Source of the DNA: Sphingomonas sp. SORGH_AS_0950
GTDB taxonomy: Bacteria > Pseudomonadota > Alphaproteobacteria > Sphingomonadales > Sphingomonadaceae
NCBI RefSeq assembly: GCF_030818415.1
Contig: NZ_JAUTAE010000001.1
Location: 2,940,001-3,004,000 of the forward strand
DNA: 64,000 nt
Reading direction: 5' to 3'
A model generated the notes under the pieces. It searched no databases. It worked only from the letters and a program-made list of their open reading frames with translations, and was not told the origin of the DNA. A program made the position numbers and the translations under genes. Positions 62,899 to 64,000 of this stretch are shown here, piece after piece. Position 1 is the stretch's first letter. Every line of letters starts with the position of its first letter.

Positions 62899-63369
62899 TC
62901 ATGGGCGGCCCTTTTGCCTGTGCGCGATCCGCACGCCGATCGCCGCCACGACACCGTCGAGGTTGGTCATCACATCGGCATTGGCGAAACGGATCACGTC
63001 ATAGCCTTCATGTTTGAGGAAGCGAGTGCGTGCGGCGTCGCTTTCCGACTTCACGGCATGGTCATCGCCGTCGATCTCGACGATCAACCGTGCCGCGTGC
63101 GAGCAGAAATCCGCGTGGTACGGGCCGATCGGAACCTGACGGCGAAACTTCAGGATCGGCAACGATTCACGCAAGGCACGCCATAGTCGGCGTTCGGGTT
63201 CGCCGGCATTCTGACGCAGCTCGCGCGAGCGGGTGACGGTGGTGGCGGGGAGCAGCTGGCGCTTGGTCAGGCCCTGAGCATTGCCCCTCACCCTTCCCAC
63301 GGCCTGTGGCCGCGGGCCCCTTCCCTCTCCCACAAGGGGAGAGGGAGGATTGGAGGAATGAGGGGCCAT
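62899..63369 (-). CDS. DUF559 family (Vsr-like) endonuclease
   Basis: 156 residues. From about residue 45 the DUF559/very-short-patch-repair fold is plain: TRSRELRQNAGEPERRLWRALR, FRRQVPIGPYHADFCSHAARL and VEIDGDDHA (catalytic acid site), ending with RFANADVMTNLDGVV. The first ~25 residues (PPSPLVGEGRGPRPQAVGRV) are encoded inside the right inverted repeat, so that part is either a repeat-derived leader or not translated; a start further in is possible. Identity of the true start is open. It sits 40 bp from the nrdA stop. Confidence 0.8.
   Translation of the reverse strand: MAPHSSNPPSPLVGEGRGPRPQAVGRVRGNAQGLTKRQLLPATTVTRSRELRQNAGEPERRLWRALRESLPILKFRRQVPIGPYHADFCSHAARLIVEIDGDDHAVKSESDAARTRFLKHEGYDVIRFANADVMTNLDGVVAAIGVRIAHRQKGRP
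63284..63345. repeat. Right inverted repeat flanking, and overlapping, the DUF559 gene
   Basis: About 62 bp, CCCCTCACCCTTCCCACGGCC to AAGGGGAGAGGG, the inverted partner of 62830-62890 with only a few differences (CACAGGCC for CGAAGGCC, one inserted base). It spans codons ~9 to 29 of the DUF559 reading frame. Confidence 0.9.
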
Positions 63370-63409
63370 GGCTCTGCCTTCCCGTCAGGCGATCAGCATT
63401 GCTCCTGCC

Positions 63410-64000
63410 TCACTGACAGGCCAAGCACTCGTCGTAATCGGTCGTCTCGCCGATCTCGAACTTCGGTGCGCTGATCGTGTTGTCCGCCTCGACGCCGCCG
63501 CTCCCTGCGAAACCGGCGCGCTGCACCGACTTCGACCGCAGATAATAGAGCGACTTGATGCCCAGCTCCCAGGCGCGGAAGTGGAGCATCAGCAGGTCCC
63601 ACTTCTCCACATCCGCCGGGATGAACAGGTTCAGCGACTGCGCCTGGTCGATATAGGGCGTGCGATCCCCCGCCAGTTCGAGCAGCCAGCGCTGGTCGAT
63701 CTCGAACGAGGTCTTGAACGTGTCCTTCTCTTCCTGGCTCAGGAAGTCGAGATGCTGGACCGAGCCGCCATGTTCGAGGATCGAGTTCCACACCGCATCC
63801 GAGTTCTTCGACTTCTCGATCAGCAGCTTTTCGAGATAGGCGTTCTTGACCGAGAACGACCCCGACAGCGTCTTGTGGGTATAGATGTTCGCCGGGATCG
63901 GCTCGATGCACGCGCTGGTGCCGCCGCAGATGATGCTGATCGACGCGGTCGGCGCGATCGCCATCTTGCAGCTGAAACGCTCCATCACGCCCACGTCGGC
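63410..64000 (-). CDS. nrdA: Ribonucleoside-diphosphate reductase alpha subunit, C-terminal part (cut by window end)
   Basis: The last ~195 residues of NrdA; the gene continues beyond 64000. Recognisable parts are FSCKMAIAPTASISIICGG (finger loop region) and the segment PYIDQAQSLNLFIPADVEKWD. The C-terminus ends YDECLACQ, the mobile redox Cys pair that re-reduces the active site. It works with NrdB as the class Ia enzyme; nrdB lies downstream. Confidence 0.94.
   Translation of the reverse strand, partial: ADVGVMERFSCKMAIAPTASISIICGGTSACIEPIPANIYTHKTLSGSFSVKNAYLEKLLIEKSKNSDAVWNSILEHGGSVQHLDFLSQEEKDTFKTSFEIDQRWLLELAGDRTPYIDQAQSLNLFIPADVEKWDLLMLHFRAWELGIKSLYYLRSKSVQRAGFAGSGGVEADNTISAPKFEIGETTDYDECLACQ

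Noticed and set aside
1..64000. tRNA, rRNA, phage integrase, transposase or plasmid genes
   Set aside because: I looked through the gene-free stretches and product list and saw none that I could support.

Overview
The window is 64 kb of GC-rich alphaproteobacterial chromosome, most likely from Sphingomonas or a close relative (Sphingomonadaceae). I infer this from the protein families and gene order: RNase E followed by amiC, PBP1A and prfB; ileS-lspA with a BamF-like lipoprotein; TorF-type porins; small secreted proteins with a VCGRR motif; a short-form nrdA/nrdB pair with a DUF2171 gene between; and many short GC-rich intergenic palindromes. I saw no plasmid, phage, insertion sequence with a transposase, CRISPR array, rRNA or tRNA. 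Most of it is housekeeping core genome.

Layout. 1-8 kb: HAD nucleotidase and dapD, a fused osmolyte-type ABC importer, glpX, a CPBP protease and an ABC-2 exporter. 8-24 kb: envelope and RNA genes (DsbA-like protein, BepA-like protease, RNase E, amidase, PBP1A, RF2), with three extra genes between amiC and mrcA, then a signal-peptide-bearing methyltransferase and a small porin pair. 23-31 kb: RadC-like JAB protein, thyA-folA, a degenerate GGDEF protein, ribF, ileS-lspA and the BamF-like lipoprotein. 31-45 kb: a secreted protein with three TonB-C-like repeats, a TorF porin, sseA-metC-mscS, photolyase and queF (divergent), a frameshifted glycosyltransferase beside a GH130 enzyme, and an OPT transporter. 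45-58 kb: a frameshifted HerA-like ATPase, degP, hflKC, an Mrp ATPase, three small secreted proteins, a DnaQ-type exonuclease, hom, a 2OG-Fe(II) oxygenase and an MFS pump. 58-64 kb: small envelope proteins, an HNH nuclease, nrdB, and the 3' end of nrdA, with a DUF559 nuclease gene framed by inverted repeats between them.

How the genes work together. Several sets are clearly co-transcribed, with 4-bp ATGA overlaps: ABC ATPase/permease pairs, bepA-dsbA, thyA-folA, sseA-metC-mscS and hflK-hflC. Envelope biogenesis and quality control dominate (amidase, PBP1A, LspA, BamF-like, BepA-like, DegP, HflKC, porins). A second theme is nucleotide and cofactor supply (thyA, folA, ribF, queF, nrdAB).

The most unusual content is intergenic. 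At least five families of GC-rich palindromic or inverted repeats occupy nearly every larger gap. One is a ~210-bp element present twice in opposite orientation (10.6 and 45.0 kb). Another frames a DUF559 nuclease gene, whose first ~25 codons lie in one repeat copy. Two otherwise intact conserved genes each carry a single extra base (near 40513 and 46013), meaning either recent decay or sequence error.
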